Shown here: in pieces, positions 25,641 to 34,810 of the stretch | Numbering within the stretch: position 1 is the first letter of the stretch | Layout of the letters: each line of letters opens with the position of its first letter | NCBI GenBank assembly: GCA_903902705.1 | Contig: CAIUVX010000193.1 | Location: 1 to 55,225, forward strand | DNA length: 55,225 nt | Source: an uncultured Methylococcales bacterium | Lineage (GTDB): Bacteria; Pseudomonadota; Gammaproteobacteria; Methylococcales; Methylomonadaceae | Direction: 5' to 3' | Translations under genes and position numbers: made by a program | The notes under the pieces: generated by a model | Databases searched by the model: none | The model's input: the letters and a program-made list of their open reading frames with translations, nothing else | Told to the model about the DNA's origin: nothing

Positions 25641-25736
25641 AAATCTTTGAACGTATATAAAATTAGGGTAATGGGTTATAGTCATGACTTACGCGCCAAC
25701 TTTAAGGCGAATCAATCTGTCTAGGGAGTTTAACAT

Positions 25737-26450
25737 ATGAAAAAAATAATTTTAGTTTTGCTTTTGTCGGAATTACTTTATGGATGTTCAATTTATACAG
25801 CAGCAAATGCACCGCCTTCAGTAGACTACAAAAAAGTTCATGTAAATGCTACCAGAGCTGAAACAATTTCAATTTTAGGTGTTCCTAAATTAACTGATAA
25901 TAATCAAAAAACAGATACATTTGAATTTTTAGACGGCATTCATGGGGCATCAAAAGCCAGAATTATTTTATATTTAGCAGGTGATATATTTACCGTTGGT
26001 CTTAGTGAGCTTATATTCTATCCCATAGAAGCAAACGCTTTCGATGGAAAACAGTGTCGAGGAGTAGTTAGCTATAATGCTAATGACCGCGTGATTAGCT
26101 ATGATATTTTGAATTCCGATGGTGAACGCTTGTGGGCTTCTGGGGAGAAACTAATATCTTCAAATGCAAAAACGCCCGAAATGAATCAAGCAGTAGTAAA
26201 ACAACCAATTTCTTACAATACAAATACGCCTGTAACAAATCAATCAGTACAAACACCACCCGCACCTTCTTACCAGCCAGTAGTTCAACCACAAGTAGTA
26301 CAACAACCAGTACAGCCAGTGGTACAAGAAACCGCACCAACTTATGAAACCTACCAACAACCACAAGTTGAACATCCAGGAAAGGATTTAAGAGGTTGTC
26401 TTTCTTTAGTGGATAATGCAGCTATTGCTAAATGTGTTAGGGGTAAATAA
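25737..26450 (+). CDS. Lipoprotein of unknown function with Pro/Gln-rich tail
   Basis: A 237-residue predicted lipoprotein: the signal peptide ends in LLYGC (Cys17). The N-terminal domain has the pattern VDYKKVHVNATRAETISILGVPK, similar to SmpA/BamE-like folds (an alpha pair followed by a strand with GxPxxT), then a hydrophobic stretch ARIILYLAGDIFTVGLSELIFY (about 82-103). Residues about 150-215 are a low-complexity Pro/Gln/Val run (VVQPQVVQQPVQPVVQ), and the end (CLSLVDNAAIAKCVRGK) has two cysteines. It starts at ATG 25737 after a GGGAG ribosome site. The function is unknown. It looks envelope-associated, possibly peptidoglycan-spanning through the Pro/Gln tail, but this is speculative. Confidence 0.6.
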   Translation: MKKIILVLLLSELLYGCSIYTAANAPPSVDYKKVHVNATRAETISILGVPKLTDNNQKTDTFEFLDGIHGASKARIILYLAGDIFTVGLSELIFYPIEANAFDGKQCRGVVSYNANDRVISYDILNSDGERLWASGEKLISSNAKTPEMNQAVVKQPISYNTNTPVTNQSVQTPPAPSYQPVVQPQVVQQPVQPVVQETAPTYETYQQPQVEHPGKDLRGCLSLVDNAAIAKCVRGK

Positions 26451-26492
26451 CTGTTTTAGTGTAATGATTGTATAGGTATTCAAACCATTGCA

Positions 26493-26609
26493 TCGTTCCA
26501 ACGCTCTGCGTTGGAATGCCTCAGTTGACGCTCCAGCGTCCTCTTAGATTGCCAAACGACACAACGCTGGAGCGTTATCAGACGAGTTCCCACGCTGGAG
26601 CGTGGGAAC
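26493..26609. repeat. Family C long inverted repeat, copy 2
   Basis: TCGTTCCAACGCTCTGCGTT, then GGAATGCC, the pair GACGCTCCAGCGTC and ACAACGCTGGAGCGTT, and a right arm GTTCCCACGCTGGAGCGTGG ending GAAC. It has the same nested-hairpin design as the copy at 7793. It lies between the convergent 3' ends of the lipoprotein gene and rne and could terminate both. Confidence 0.8.
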
Positions 26610-26622
26610 TATGATGCTTAAT

Positions 26623-26639
26623 TACAAACCTAGGGTTTG
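26623..26639. terminator. ACAAACC-TAG-GGTTTGT palindrome after rne
   Basis: The arms ACAAACC and GGTTTGT flank TAG. It lies just 3' of rne (minus strand) and nearly repeats the palindrome at 18741. A possible terminator or gene-end repeat. Confidence 0.45.
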
Positions 26640-26665
26640 TACTCCAAAAAATCTACTAATGGATT

Positions 26666-29029
26666 TTAAGACTCTGAACCTGATTCAGATTTATTGGTCT
26701 CAACGGGCGGAGTAAATTCCACAACAGGGGCAGGCTGTTCAACGGCTTTTGGTTCGTTGACAGGTTCAGCACGTTCAACTTTTTCGATACGTTCAGCAAA
26801 TTCACTGTTGTATGAACGAGCAGGTGCGGGACGTGGTTCACTTGCAACCGTTTCAGTGCTTGATGATTCATCACTCTGAGAGGGTTGTGCATCGCCGTCT
26901 AACTCAGGTTTTTTGTAGTTAGGATTACGCGGTCTTCTGCGGTTTGGTCCTCTGCGAGTGTTATTTTTTCTTTCTGGTTTAAGTGCATCAGTCGCTATCG
27001 CTAGCTCAGTATCGGGACTGGACACCAATTCAACAACAGAATCGATATCTGGAATAGCTGCTGTCGATGGCACAGTAACGACTTCATTGCTTACACCCGC
27101 TTCAACGGCAGGGATTGGCGCGAGATTAGCTCTGACATTACGACCAGGCCCTCGTTGTTGGCGATTAGGGCGTGGCTCTTGGTTTTGCGCTGTTTGTGGT
27201 TCTTGTGCTGGGTTTTGTGGGTTTTTATTTTTACTGTTACCCCGTCGATTATTGTTATTACGACTTCTGTTTGCTTGAGCTTCGGGCTGAGGGGGTTGCA
27301 CTTTTTCGACTACAGTTGGTGCGGATACAGTGACTTCTGGCTCAGGGACTTCGACGTAATTGACAAGTTTGTTCCAAAAACGTTTGATTAAGCTTGCCGC
27401 TTCATTTTTGTTTTGTGCGGGTGCAGGTGAATCGTGCATGAATTCTTTAACGGCCGCTTTTTCAAACGGTTGTCTGCTTTGTTGGGCAAACTCTGGAATG
27501 GTGATCTCTTCGGCTTTAATTTGTAAGTAACTGGGTTTTTCGTCTCCAGTTTCTTTTTCTTTGATGCGCTCGATGTCGTAAGCGGGGGTTTCTAAATGTT
27601 TGCTAGGCAAAATAACAATGCCAACTTTCAGACGGTTTTCAATTTGTTCGATGACACTGCGTTTTTCATTGAGCAGAAAGGTCGCGCATTCAATCGGCAA
27701 ATGGGCAATGACTTTTTCAGTGCCTTTTTTCATCGCTTCTTCTTCAATCACGCGCAATACTGACAGCGCGACTGATTCAACATTACGAATCGTGCCTTGA
27801 CCTTTACAGCGAGGACAGGGCAGTTGTGAGGCATCACCTAAGGAAGGACGCATTCGTTGGCGCGACATTTCCAATAAACCAAACCGTGAGATACGGCTGG
27901 TTTGAATCCGCGCCCTGTCGATTTTAAGCGCGTCGCGCAAGTGATTTTCGACGGTGCGCTGGTTTTTATTGGACAGCATATCGATAAAATCAATGACGAA
28001 CAAACCGCCTAAGTCGCGTAACCGTAGTTGTCTAGCGATTTCATCGGCGGCTTCTACGTTAGTATTTAACGCGGTTTCTTCAATGTCACTGCCTTTAGTG
28101 GCGCGGGCGGAGTTGATGTCGATAGAGGTTAAGGCTTCGGTGTGGTCAATGACAATAGAGCCACCAGACGGTAGCGATACTTCGCGCCCATAAGCGATTT
28201 CAATTTGTGCTTCAATTTGATAGCGGTTAAACAGCGGCACAGAATCTTGATACAGTTTTGCTTTGGGCAAAAAATGTGGCATGACTTGTTTTAAAAACTT
28301 TTGTACCAGTTTAAAACTATCTTCGTTGTCGATTAAAATCTCATCGATATTGCCGCGTAAATGGTCGCGTAAGGCGCGAATGATGACGTTGCTTTCTTGA
28401 AATACCAAAAACGGTGCAGATTGTTCTTTCGCGGTACGGTCTATGGCTTCCCACAACTGCATTAGGTAATTTAAGTCCCATTGCAATTCTTCGGCATTTT
28501 TACCACAGCCTGCGGTTCTGACAATCAATCCCATATTTTCAGGAATTTCTAACGAAGCCATAACTTCGCGTAAATCACTGCGGGTTTCGCCTTCAATACG
28601 GCGTGAAATACCGCCTGCTTTGGGATTGTTGGGCATTAATACCAGATAAGTACCTGCCAAACTGATATAAGTCGTTAATGCCGCGCCTTTATTACCACGT
28701 TCTTCTTTTTCAATTTGAACGACAATTTCTTGACCTTCACGAATCAAGTCTTTGATATTAGGACGACGACCTTCTTCCGCGCCTTCTTGGGCATGACGAT
28801 ACAGTGGGGAGATTTCTTTAAACGGTAAAAATCCTTGTTTTTCAGAACCATAATTGACAAATGCAGCTTCTAAGCTGGGTTCTACACGGGTGATAATGCC
28901 TTTGTAAATATTGGATTTTTTTTGTTCTTTTGATGGGATTTCAATGTCAAAGTCGTATAACTTTTGACCGTCTACCAAGGCGACTCGCAGTTCTTCCGCC
29001 TGCGTAGCGTTGATAAGCATTCTTTTCAT
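26666..29029 (-). CDS. rne: Ribonuclease E
   Basis: A 787-residue RNase E/G family endonuclease, the core of the RNA degradosome. It opens [30 protein letters not shown]. The S1 domain lies at about 36-120 ([28 protein letters not shown]). The catalytic metal aspartates are in [12 protein letters not shown] and [10 protein letters not shown], as in E. coli Asp303 and Asp346. The zinc link is [12 protein letters not shown], and the small domain follows. From about residue 520 the protein is disordered: Arg/Asn/Pro-rich ([19 protein letters not shown]) and then Glu/Val/Pro-rich, the region that recruits degradosome partners. It is shorter than E. coli RNase E (1061) but longer than RNase G, so Rne is the better call. 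Confidence 0.95.
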   Translation of the reverse strand: MKRMLINATQAEELRVALVDGQKLYDFDIEIPSKEQKKSNIYKGIITRVEPSLEAAFVNYGSEKQGFLPFKEISPLYRHAQEGAEEGRRPNIKDLIREGQEIVVQIEKEERGNKGAALTTYISLAGTYLVLMPNNPKAGGISRRIEGETRSDLREVMASLEIPENMGLIVRTAGCGKNAEELQWDLNYLMQLWEAIDRTAKEQSAPFLVFQESNVIIRALRDHLRGNIDEILIDNEDSFKLVQKFLKQVMPHFLPKAKLYQDSVPLFNRYQIEAQIEIAYGREVSLPSGGSIVIDHTEALTSIDINSARATKGSDIEETALNTNVEAADEIARQLRLRDLGGLFVIDFIDMLSNKNQRTVENHLRDALKIDRARIQTSRISRFGLLEMSRQRMRPSLGDASQLPCPRCKGQGTIRNVESVALSVLRVIEEEAMKKGTEKVIAHLPIECATFLLNEKRSVIEQIENRLKVGIVILPSKHLETPAYDIERIKEKETGDEKPSYLQIKAEEITIPEFAQQSRQPFEKAAVKEFMHDSPAPAQNKNEAASLIKRFWNKLVNYVEVPEPEVTVSAPTVVEKVQPPQPEAQANRSRNNNNRRGNSKNKNPQNPAQEPQTAQNQEPRPNRQQRGPGRNVRANLAPIPAVEAGVSNEVVTVPSTAAIPDIDSVVELVSSPDTELAIATDALKPERKNNTRRGPNRRRPRNPNYKKPELDGDAQPSQSDESSSTETVASEPRPAPARSYNSEFAERIEKVERAEPVNEPKAVEQPAPVVEFTPPVETNKSESGSES

Positions 29030-29680
29030 TCAATGTTCCTTGTAGTGTCCTGCTCCACTTTTAGATTTTACTGAGTTGACTGGTTTTTATCATCGTTAAG
29101 TTAAGTGTACTCATACAGAGCGATAGGGTTGATTCATAATGACTTATGGCTGAGTTTTTATGGTTTTATTCCATTATCTGGGCGTTGTATGATTCTTTGA
29201 GTGTTAAACAACTCAAGACAACTGACAGATATACTAAGTCAATATTTTTCCAGTCTTGCTGGTAAATTCTACTTTAAAACAGGAGTTATTTGTGTGCCTA
29301 GGGGGTCGAACGACGAACCCGAAATTCTTGTTGTTTGAAGTGCGCATGGCACAACATAGTGTTATGTTAAGTCGGTTTAGCGGGGGGTTATTAAAAACAC
29401 ACCGAATAAACAGCTACTCATCAACGTCAACATTCAAGCGATTTTTTACAAAATCGTCTAACTAAATTCTTTTGAGCGTTTAAAGTTTGGTTTGAGCCTT
29501 TTCCGACCACCGCTATGTTACTTATTAATGCTTATTTTTCCAAGCATTATATTGGTTTAACGGCTTGTTAATTGCTTATTTTGACGGTTATTGCATTGTG
29601 GTTAACTAATCAATCGCCAGTTCAGCAATGTCTGCTTGAATTCTGGCGACAATAGCAAGCACTTCTGCAAGTCAGTGAGC
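29030..29680 (-). other. Long spacer between prfC and rne, probable rne leader
   Basis: A 651-base gap upstream of rne on the minus strand. In gammaproteobacteria the rne mRNA has a long 5' leader through which RNase E controls its own message, so the length fits a leader plus promoter, but no conserved hairpin was verified. A 69-codon open frame on the plus strand at 29256 has no recognisable sequence and is probably chance. On the minus strand just after the prfC stop (29606-29668) lies a short protein-like tail, AEVLAIVARIQADIAELAID, followed by a stop; it may be the end of a lost gene. Confidence 0.5.
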
Positions 29681-31261
29681 TTACAACTCCCGCGTTGCAC
29701 TGAATTTAATATCGGGCCAGCGTTCTTCGGTGAGTTGCAAATTCACCCGACTGGTCGCTAAATAAACCAAATACCCACCGCCATCTTCTGCTAAATTATC
29801 AAAGGCTCTATTTCTAAATTCTTCCAATTTGGCAGGCTTATCGGAACTCACCCAGCGCACAGTAGAAATACCGATAGTGTCATAAACACATTCCACGTTA
29901 TATTCACCTTTCAATCGAAACGCGGTGACATCAAACTGCAACACACCGACCGCACCTAAAATCAAATCATTGTTTTTTAATGGTCTAAATAACTGGGTCG
30001 CGCCTTCTTCGGTAAGCTGCACCAAGCCTTTTTGCAGGGCTTTGGCTCTTAGCGGGTCTTTTAAAATCACACGGCGGAATAATTCGGGGGCAAAATAAGG
30101 AATGCCGCCGTATTTCAGGGTTTCGCCTTGGGTAAAGGTATCACCGACTTGAATCGTGCCGTGATTATGCAAGCCGATAATATCGCCAGCGTAGGCTTCT
30201 TCGACTGCCTTACGGCTATCGGCTTGGAAAGTAATCGCGTTAGACACTTGGACTTGTTTGCCTAAACGGGCATGATACATTTTCATGCCTTTATCAAATT
30301 TACCCGAACAGACACGCAAAAACGCCACACGGTCACGGTGTGAAGGATCCATATTGGCTTGAACTTTAAATACAAAACCTGTGAATTTATCTTCTTCGGG
30401 TAACACTTCGCGTTGTTCAGCTTTGCGTGGACGAGGGGAGGGTGCGTATTCGGCAAAGGCATCCAATAATTCAATAATGCCGAAGTTGTTAATCGCTGAG
30501 CCAAAAAACACGGGGGTTAATTCACCTACTAAATAATCAGGCAAATTAAATTCATGACTCGCACCTTTCACTAAGTCAATTTCCTCGCGTAATTCTTCGG
30601 CTTGGTATTTCAATAACTCATCCAATTGCGGATTATTCAAACCTTTAATAACGGTAGCTTCGGCAATTTTGCCGCCGTGTTGTGCGCTGAATAAATGGAT
30701 TTCATCTTTATATAAGTGATAAACACCTTTGAAACGTTTACCCATACCGATAGGCCATGTCATCGGTGCGCATTTAATTTTTAACACGCTTTCAACTTCA
30801 TCCATGAGTTCAATTGGCTCGCGTCCTTCGCGGTCTAATTTATTGATAAACGTTAAAATCGGCGTGGTGCGCAAACGGCACACTTCCATTAAATTAATGG
30901 TGCGTTCTTCTACACCTTTAGCAACGTCGATGACCATTAACGCCGAATCGACGGCGGTTAAAGTTCGATAAGTATCCTCAGAAAAGTCTTCATGACCAGG
31001 TGTATCAAGTAGATTAAGTACACAGCCTTTATGCTCAAACTGCATCACAGAAGTCGTCACCGAAATACCTCGTTCTTTTTCCATTTCCATCCAGTCGGAA
31101 GTCGCATGACGCGCCGCTTTGCGTCCTTTCACTGAACCTGCCAATTGAATTGCACCGCCAAACAATAATAGTTTTTCGGTGATGGTAGTTTTACCTGCGT
31201 CTGGATGAGAAATAATGGCGAAAGTGCGGCGACGTTGCAGTTCTGAAAGCGATTCGGACAT
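29681..31261 (-). CDS. prfC: Peptide chain release factor 3
   Basis: A 526-residue translational GTPase that recycles RF1/RF2 from the ribosome after termination. G1 is SHPDAGKTT, followed by the RF3-specific [28 protein letters not shown] block (switch I/G2), G3 [16 protein letters not shown] and G4 [10 protein letters not shown]. The C-terminal part has [22 protein letters not shown] and the final domain with [19 protein letters not shown]. The length agrees with E. coli RF3 (529). It starts at ATG 31261. It is upstream of rne on the same strand but separated by 651 bases, so the two are probably independent transcripts. Confidence 0.97.
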   Translation of the reverse strand: MSESLSELQRRRTFAIISHPDAGKTTITEKLLLFGGAIQLAGSVKGRKAARHATSDWMEMEKERGISVTTSVMQFEHKGCVLNLLDTPGHEDFSEDTYRTLTAVDSALMVIDVAKGVEERTINLMEVCRLRTTPILTFINKLDREGREPIELMDEVESVLKIKCAPMTWPIGMGKRFKGVYHLYKDEIHLFSAQHGGKIAEATVIKGLNNPQLDELLKYQAEELREEIDLVKGASHEFNLPDYLVGELTPVFFGSAINNFGIIELLDAFAEYAPSPRPRKAEQREVLPEEDKFTGFVFKVQANMDPSHRDRVAFLRVCSGKFDKGMKMYHARLGKQVQVSNAITFQADSRKAVEEAYAGDIIGLHNHGTIQVGDTFTQGETLKYGGIPYFAPELFRRVILKDPLRAKALQKGLVQLTEEGATQLFRPLKNNDLILGAVGVLQFDVTAFRLKGEYNVECVYDTIGISTVRWVSSDKPAKLEEFRNRAFDNLAEDGGGYLVYLATSRVNLQLTEERWPDIKFSATREL

Positions 31262-31598
31262 GGTGTATTTTTTAAAAATTTAGGAATAATAGGGAAATTA
31301 TAACTGATGTTACTCACTGTCCACGAAAAACTAGGGAGTAAGCAGGGCAATCGCGCTTAAAAACACTTGAGAATAAAATCTGATTGAGGTAGCAAGCATA
31401 GAATTTTGAGCCGCTGACAGAAAAACCAACGCCCTCACATCCAGCACTTTTCAAGTATTGAAGACTCTCGAGTCAACAGGCAAAAGAAACACAAGCTACA
31501 AGACATATTCTTTATTAGCATTTGTCCAGTCATCTGTGGAGCAGATAACTGGGTAGCCATTGAGGAGTTTGGCTTAGTGGTTCTCCCTATTTTGCGTG
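31262..31598. other. Spacer between prfC and xthA holding an IS remnant
   Basis: The 337-base gap carries the prfC promoter (minus strand), which I could not place exactly, and a transposase remnant on the plus strand at about 31433-31573, described separately. Nothing else is recognisable. Confidence 0.6.
31433..31573 (+). pseudogene. N-terminal remnant of an ISAs1-family transposase
   Basis: The frame reads HFSSIEDSRVNRQKKHKLQD, then IFFISICPVICGADNWVAIE, then EFG. This is the conserved N-terminal block of ISAs1-type (DDE_Tnp_1-associated) transposases: F..ieDpR..r.k.H.L.di.fi.icavicGadnW..iE.fG. There is no start codon in frame and the homology ends at about 31573, just before the 3' end of xthA. 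No catalytic DDE domain or terminal inverted repeat is visible, so only a scar of about 47 codons remains. Confidence 0.75.
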
Positions 31599-32372
31599 TC
31601 ACAAATTATAGTCATAATCTATCAACAGCGGCGCGTGATCGGAAAAGCGTTGGTCTTTGTAGATGGCTGTTGCTGTGACTTTATCTTTAAGCGATTGGCT
31701 GATGATTTGGTAATCGATGCGCCAACCGACATTTTTTGCCCACGCTTGTCCTCTATTTGACCACCATGTGTATTGTTCGGCTTGTTGGTTGATTTGTCTG
31801 AATGCGTCTAGCCATTGCCCGTCCGCGAATAGTTTATCTAGCCAAGCGCGTTCTTCGGGTAAAAAGCCTGAGTTTTTTTGATTACCACGCCAATTTTTTA
31901 AGTCGATGGCTTTGTGGGCAATATTCCAATCGCCACATAGAATAAAGTCTCTGTCTTCAGTTAATCGTTGCTGTAGATAGAGTAGTAAATGATCCAGTAC
32001 GCTGAATTTAAAGCCTTGCCGCTCTTCGCCTGAAGAACCAGAGGGTAGATAGAGGGAAATAACACTTAAGCGACCAAATTGGGCTTCGATAAATCGTCCT
32101 TCGTTATCAAAATCCGTCCAGCCTAAACCGTTAATTATTTTATCTGGGGCTTGTTTGCAATATAAAGCGACACCGCTGTAACCTTTTTTCTCAGAGTCAT
32201 GATAAAAACAGTGATAATTGCTAGGGCAAAAAATAGCGTCATCGAGTTGGTGTGTTTGTGCTTTGGTTTCTTGTATACAGATAACATCGGCATTTTGTTG
32301 TTGCATCCAAGTAAAAAAGCCTTTGCGTTCTGCTGAGCGTATGCCATTGGCATTGAGGGTAATAATGCGCAT
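31599..32372 (-). CDS. xthA: Exodeoxyribonuclease III (AP endonuclease)
   Basis: A 257-residue protein of the exonuclease-endonuclease-phosphatase fold that repairs abasic sites. It starts MRIITLNANGIRSAERKGF with the metal-binding Asn at position 7. The glutamate motif is VICIQETKAQ, the catalytic Tyr lies in SLYLPSGS, and the Asp/Asn pair is in LCGDWNIAHKAIDLKN. The end has WRIDYQIIS and the final Asp-His in FSDHAPLLIDYD. All residues required for activity appear present. Length agrees with ExoA/XthA (about 255-268). It is divergent from rpmE with a spacer of 95 bases. Confidence 0.94.
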   Translation of the reverse strand: MRIITLNANGIRSAERKGFFTWMQQQNADVICIQETKAQTHQLDDAIFCPSNYHCFYHDSEKKGYSGVALYCKQAPDKIINGLGWTDFDNEGRFIEAQFGRLSVISLYLPSGSSGEERQGFKFSVLDHLLLYLQQRLTEDRDFILCGDWNIAHKAIDLKNWRGNQKNSGFLPEERAWLDKLFADGQWLDAFRQINQQAEQYTWWSNRGQAWAKNVGWRIDYQIISQSLKDKVTATAIYKDQRFSDHAPLLIDYDYNL

Positions 32373-32467
32373 AAGTGGAATTAGGTTGCGAATTGGCTAG
32401 TAAATCCGTATTATACGCGGTTCTTTAATCAAGTATGTAGCCCACTTTGGGGTAATGTGAACGCAAT

Positions 32468-32668
32468 ATGAAACCAGAAATTCATCCTAATTATAAACAA
32501 ATTACTGTAACGTGCGGTTGTGGTAATACCTTTACAACTGGCTCTGTGTTAACTAAGGATTTGCTGATAGAAGTTTGCTCTTCTTGTCATCCTTTTTATA
32601 CAGGCAAGCAACGTGTTGTCGATACCGCAGGTCGTGTTGATAAATTCCGTAAGAGATATGGAAAATAA
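32468..32668 (+). CDS. rpmE: 50S ribosomal protein L31 (zinc-binding form)
   Basis: A 66-residue protein. It starts [20 protein letters not shown] and continues TFTTGSV..., with [14 protein letters not shown] in the middle and [16 protein letters not shown] at the end. The cysteine pairs CGC and CSSC (Cys16, Cys18, Cys37, Cys40) mark the zinc-containing C+ type rather than the zinc-free YkgM type. L31 sits on the 50S subunit at the bridge to 30S. It is a single gene with a hairpin terminator about 100 bases downstream. Confidence 0.97.
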   Translation: MKPEIHPNYKQITVTCGCGNTFTTGSVLTKDLLIEVCSSCHPFYTGKQRVVDTAGRVDKFRKRYGK

Positions 32669-32769
32669 ATTTTTCAGGTTTTTGTTTCGGTTTTAGTCTA
32701 AACACGCCCTGAAAAAGAACTGATTCGGTAATCAGTTGACTATGAATATCATCAGAAGAATATCCAAAT

Positions 32770-32806
32770 AATCAGCTACTTAGTCTATAAGTAGCTGATT
32801 TTTTTT
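32770..32806 (+). terminator. Rho-independent terminator downstream of rpmE
   Basis: The arms AATCAGCTACTTA (32770-32782) and TAAGTAGCTGATT (32788-32800) are perfect, with loop GTCTA, followed by a run of Ts to 32806. It is the strongest terminator in this part and ends the rpmE transcript. Confidence 0.9.
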
Positions 32807-33090
32807 GCCTGAAAATCCCTGTAACATTTGTTATACGGACTCTAGTTCAGTTAAATCGTGAGTCGATAAAACTTCAAATTTTTATTTTTGACAGCTTGCG
32901 TTAATGCGCTTTGTTATGGTCTATACTCAGGGCGTTGAAGATGACAATTTCTGCTGTATTTATTTTAATGAAGAGTTGTTTTACTAATTGGATGATGGTT
33001 GTAGTTCGATATTTTTCGAGAAAATGAGTCGATTAATTTTTAGCATTTAAAAAAACTACTACTATACTCTTCCCTGACAGTAACAAATTT

Positions 33091-33124
33091 TGCAATGACA
33101 GACTTTAAAAGCAATGTCATTGCA
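33091..33124. promoter_or_regulatory. Inverted repeat upstream of pilM (candidate operator)
   Basis: TGCAATGACA (33091-33100) and TGTCATTGCA (33115-33124) are perfect inverted repeats with a 14-base spacer. The right arm ends 40 bases before the pilM start and just 3' of a possible TATACT -10. It may be an operator or a 5'-leader hairpin of the pil operon. Confidence 0.45.
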
Positions 33125-33164
33125 ATGTTGGTTACATTAACGATAAGCTTTTTAAGGGTGTGTA

Positions 33165-34226
33165 ATGAGCTGGTTTAGCAACAAACAGGATTCTGTTCTT
33201 AGTATTGATATAAGTTCAGCCGCTGTAAAGTTACTGGAATTAAGCAGGGTAGGTACGCGCTACCGAGTCGAAAGTTATGCTGTATCGCCTTTGCCTCAAG
33301 ATGCTGTTATTGATAAGAATATTGCAAATGTCAATTCCATCGCCGATGCTGTAAAAGCAGCTGTTAAGCAATCTGGTACAAAAGCAAAACAAGCAACAGT
33401 TGCTGTTTCTGGGTCTGCGGTGATGACCAAAATTATAACGCTGGAAGCGTCTCTCTCCGATGATGAAATGGAAGAGCAGATTATGCTGGAAGCTGATCAA
33501 TATGTACCGTATCCACTTGATGAAATTAACTTTGATTTTGAAGTTCAAGGTATCAACGAAAATAATCCAGAAATGGTTGATGTATTGCTTGCTGCATCGC
33601 GTAGGGAAAATGTCGATGATCGCGTTGAGGCTTTATTAAAAGCTGGGTTAAAAACCAGAATTGTCGATGTTGAAGCTTTTGCAATGGAAAATGCCTTTAC
33701 CTTGTTATCCGAACAGTTTGTTGATTCAGTAGATGGACATACCTTTGCCATAGCAGATATAGGTGCAACTATGGCAACATTAAATGTTTTGCATGATCGA
33801 CGCGCAGTTTATGCAAGAGAGCAGGTATTTGGTGGTAAACAATTAACTGAAGAAATTCAGCGTCGTTATGGTCTGTCCTATGAAGAGGCAGGCTTGGCAA
33901 AGAAACACGGTGGTTTACCTGATAACTATAATGCTGATGTACTTGATCCATTCAAACGAGCGATGGTGCAACAAATTCAACGCTTGTTACAATTTTTTGT
34001 TGCATCCTCTGCAAATAGAGGTATCGACGGCATTATTTTGGCGGGTGGTTGTGCTTCTATTCCAGGTATTGAAAAATTGGTCGAAAAAAGTCTGGACGTG
34101 CCTGTCCATATTGCCAATCCATTCGTGAATATGGCACTGTCCAATAAAATAAAACCTCAGATTTTGAGTAATGATGCTCCTGCCATGATGATTGCATGTG
34201 GTTTGGCATTAAGGAGTTTTGATTAA
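33165..34226 (+). CDS. pilM: Type IV pilus inner-membrane platform protein PilM
   Basis: A 353-residue cytoplasmic actin/FtsA-like ATPase-fold protein. The opening SVLSIDISSAAVKLLELSR is the phosphate-1 strand. The blocks VAVSGSAVMTKIITL, EEQIMLEADQYVPYPLDEINFDFEV, ADIGATMATLNVL and ILAGGCASIPGIEKLVE follow, all typical of PilM. It binds the cytoplasmic tail of PilN and connects the pilus motor to the PilNOP alignment complex. It is the first gene of pilMNOPQ, and its stop overlaps the pilN start. A candidate operator lies in front. Confidence 0.95.
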   Translation: MSWFSNKQDSVLSIDISSAAVKLLELSRVGTRYRVESYAVSPLPQDAVIDKNIANVNSIADAVKAAVKQSGTKAKQATVAVSGSAVMTKIITLEASLSDDEMEEQIMLEADQYVPYPLDEINFDFEVQGINENNPEMVDVLLAASRRENVDDRVEALLKAGLKTRIVDVEAFAMENAFTLLSEQFVDSVDGHTFAIADIGATMATLNVLHDRRAVYAREQVFGGKQLTEEIQRRYGLSYEEAGLAKKHGGLPDNYNADVLDPFKRAMVQQIQRLLQFFVASSANRGIDGIILAGGCASIPGIEKLVEKSLDVPVHIANPFVNMALSNKIKPQILSNDAPAMMIACGLALRSFD

Positions 34227-34804
34227 TGGCCAGAATCAATTTACTTCCTTGGCGGGAAGAGCTTCGTAGACAAAAAAAGAAAGATTTTTTAACTACAATG
34301 GGTGGGCTTGCGTTTTTGACTTTGGCTGTCTTTGGTTTTATTCATACGCAGATTCAAGGTAAGCAGGAATATCAGCAGCAAAGAAACGCAATACTTGAAG
34401 AAGAAATAATCAGATTGGACGTAAAACTCGGCGAAATTAAAAACATCGAAGACACTAAAAATAAGTTGCTAGCAAAAATAGAGCTGATTCAAAAATTACA
34501 AGAAAGTCGCCCTGAAGTTGTGCATTTGTTAGATGAGATTCCTAGAAATACGCCAGATGGTGTTTTTCTTACCAAATTCTCTCAAACGGGACAAGCGTTG
34601 GTTTTTGAAGGTAAGTCCCAATCAAACGCACGAGTTTCTGCTTTTATGCGAGCAATTGATGCCTCAAACTGGCTACAGTCACCCGTATTAGAGGAGATTA
34701 AGGCAGAGGATGCTAAATCGACATCAACGCAAAGTAATTTTAAGATGAAAGCAACACTAGGCAAATCAACTGTTGACGCTACTAAAGTCGAAGTGACTAA
34801 ATAA
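34226..34804 (+). CDS. pilN: Type IV pilus alignment protein PilN
   Basis: A 192-residue inner-membrane protein. The tail MARINLLPWREELRRQKKKD carries the INLLPWR motif that docks into PilM. One membrane helix follows (about 24-43), then a coiled coil (about 45-90) and a small ferredoxin-like periplasmic domain (VHLLDEIPRNTPDGVFLTKF). It heterodimerises with PilO. Its ATG shares a base with the pilM stop. Confidence 0.95.
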   Translation: MARINLLPWREELRRQKKKDFLTTMGGLAFLTLAVFGFIHTQIQGKQEYQQQRNAILEEEIIRLDVKLGEIKNIEDTKNKLLAKIELIQKLQESRPEVVHLLDEIPRNTPDGVFLTKFSQTGQALVFEGKSQSNARVSAFMRAIDASNWLQSPVLEEIKAEDAKSTSTQSNFKMKATLGKSTVDATKVEVTK

Positions 34805-34810
34805 GGGTGC

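Larger units (their letters stand above)
25337..25736. other. Intergenic region with family A repeat and direct repeats
   Basis: The gap holds the divergent promoters of the LprI-domain gene (minus) and the lipoprotein gene (plus), a family A repeat (25495-25571), and two direct copies of TATGATTAGCGAACCTTATC + GCGTTA (25569-25594 and 25615-25640). No further coding sequence is seen. TATAAAATTAG at 25655 may belong to the lipoprotein promoter, but no matching -35 is clear. Confidence 0.55.
32669..33164. other. Spacer between rpmE and the pil operon
   Basis: A 496-base gap. It holds the terminator at 32770-32806, then about 280 bases with no coding sequence that I trust, a possible -10 (TATACT, 33064-33069) and an inverted repeat (33091-33124) ahead of pilM. 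AT-rich runs (32880-33060) are compatible with an extended promoter region. Confidence 0.55.

Noticed and set aside
25655-25736. Promoter for the lipoprotein gene
   Set aside because: TATAAAAT is present, but no -35 at the correct distance was found, so it is not listed as a feature.
29256-29465. 69-codon plus-strand open frame in the prfC-rne spacer
   Set aside because: No recognisable sequence, Ser/Thr/Phe-rich composition, TTG/ATG start without a ribosome site; judged random.
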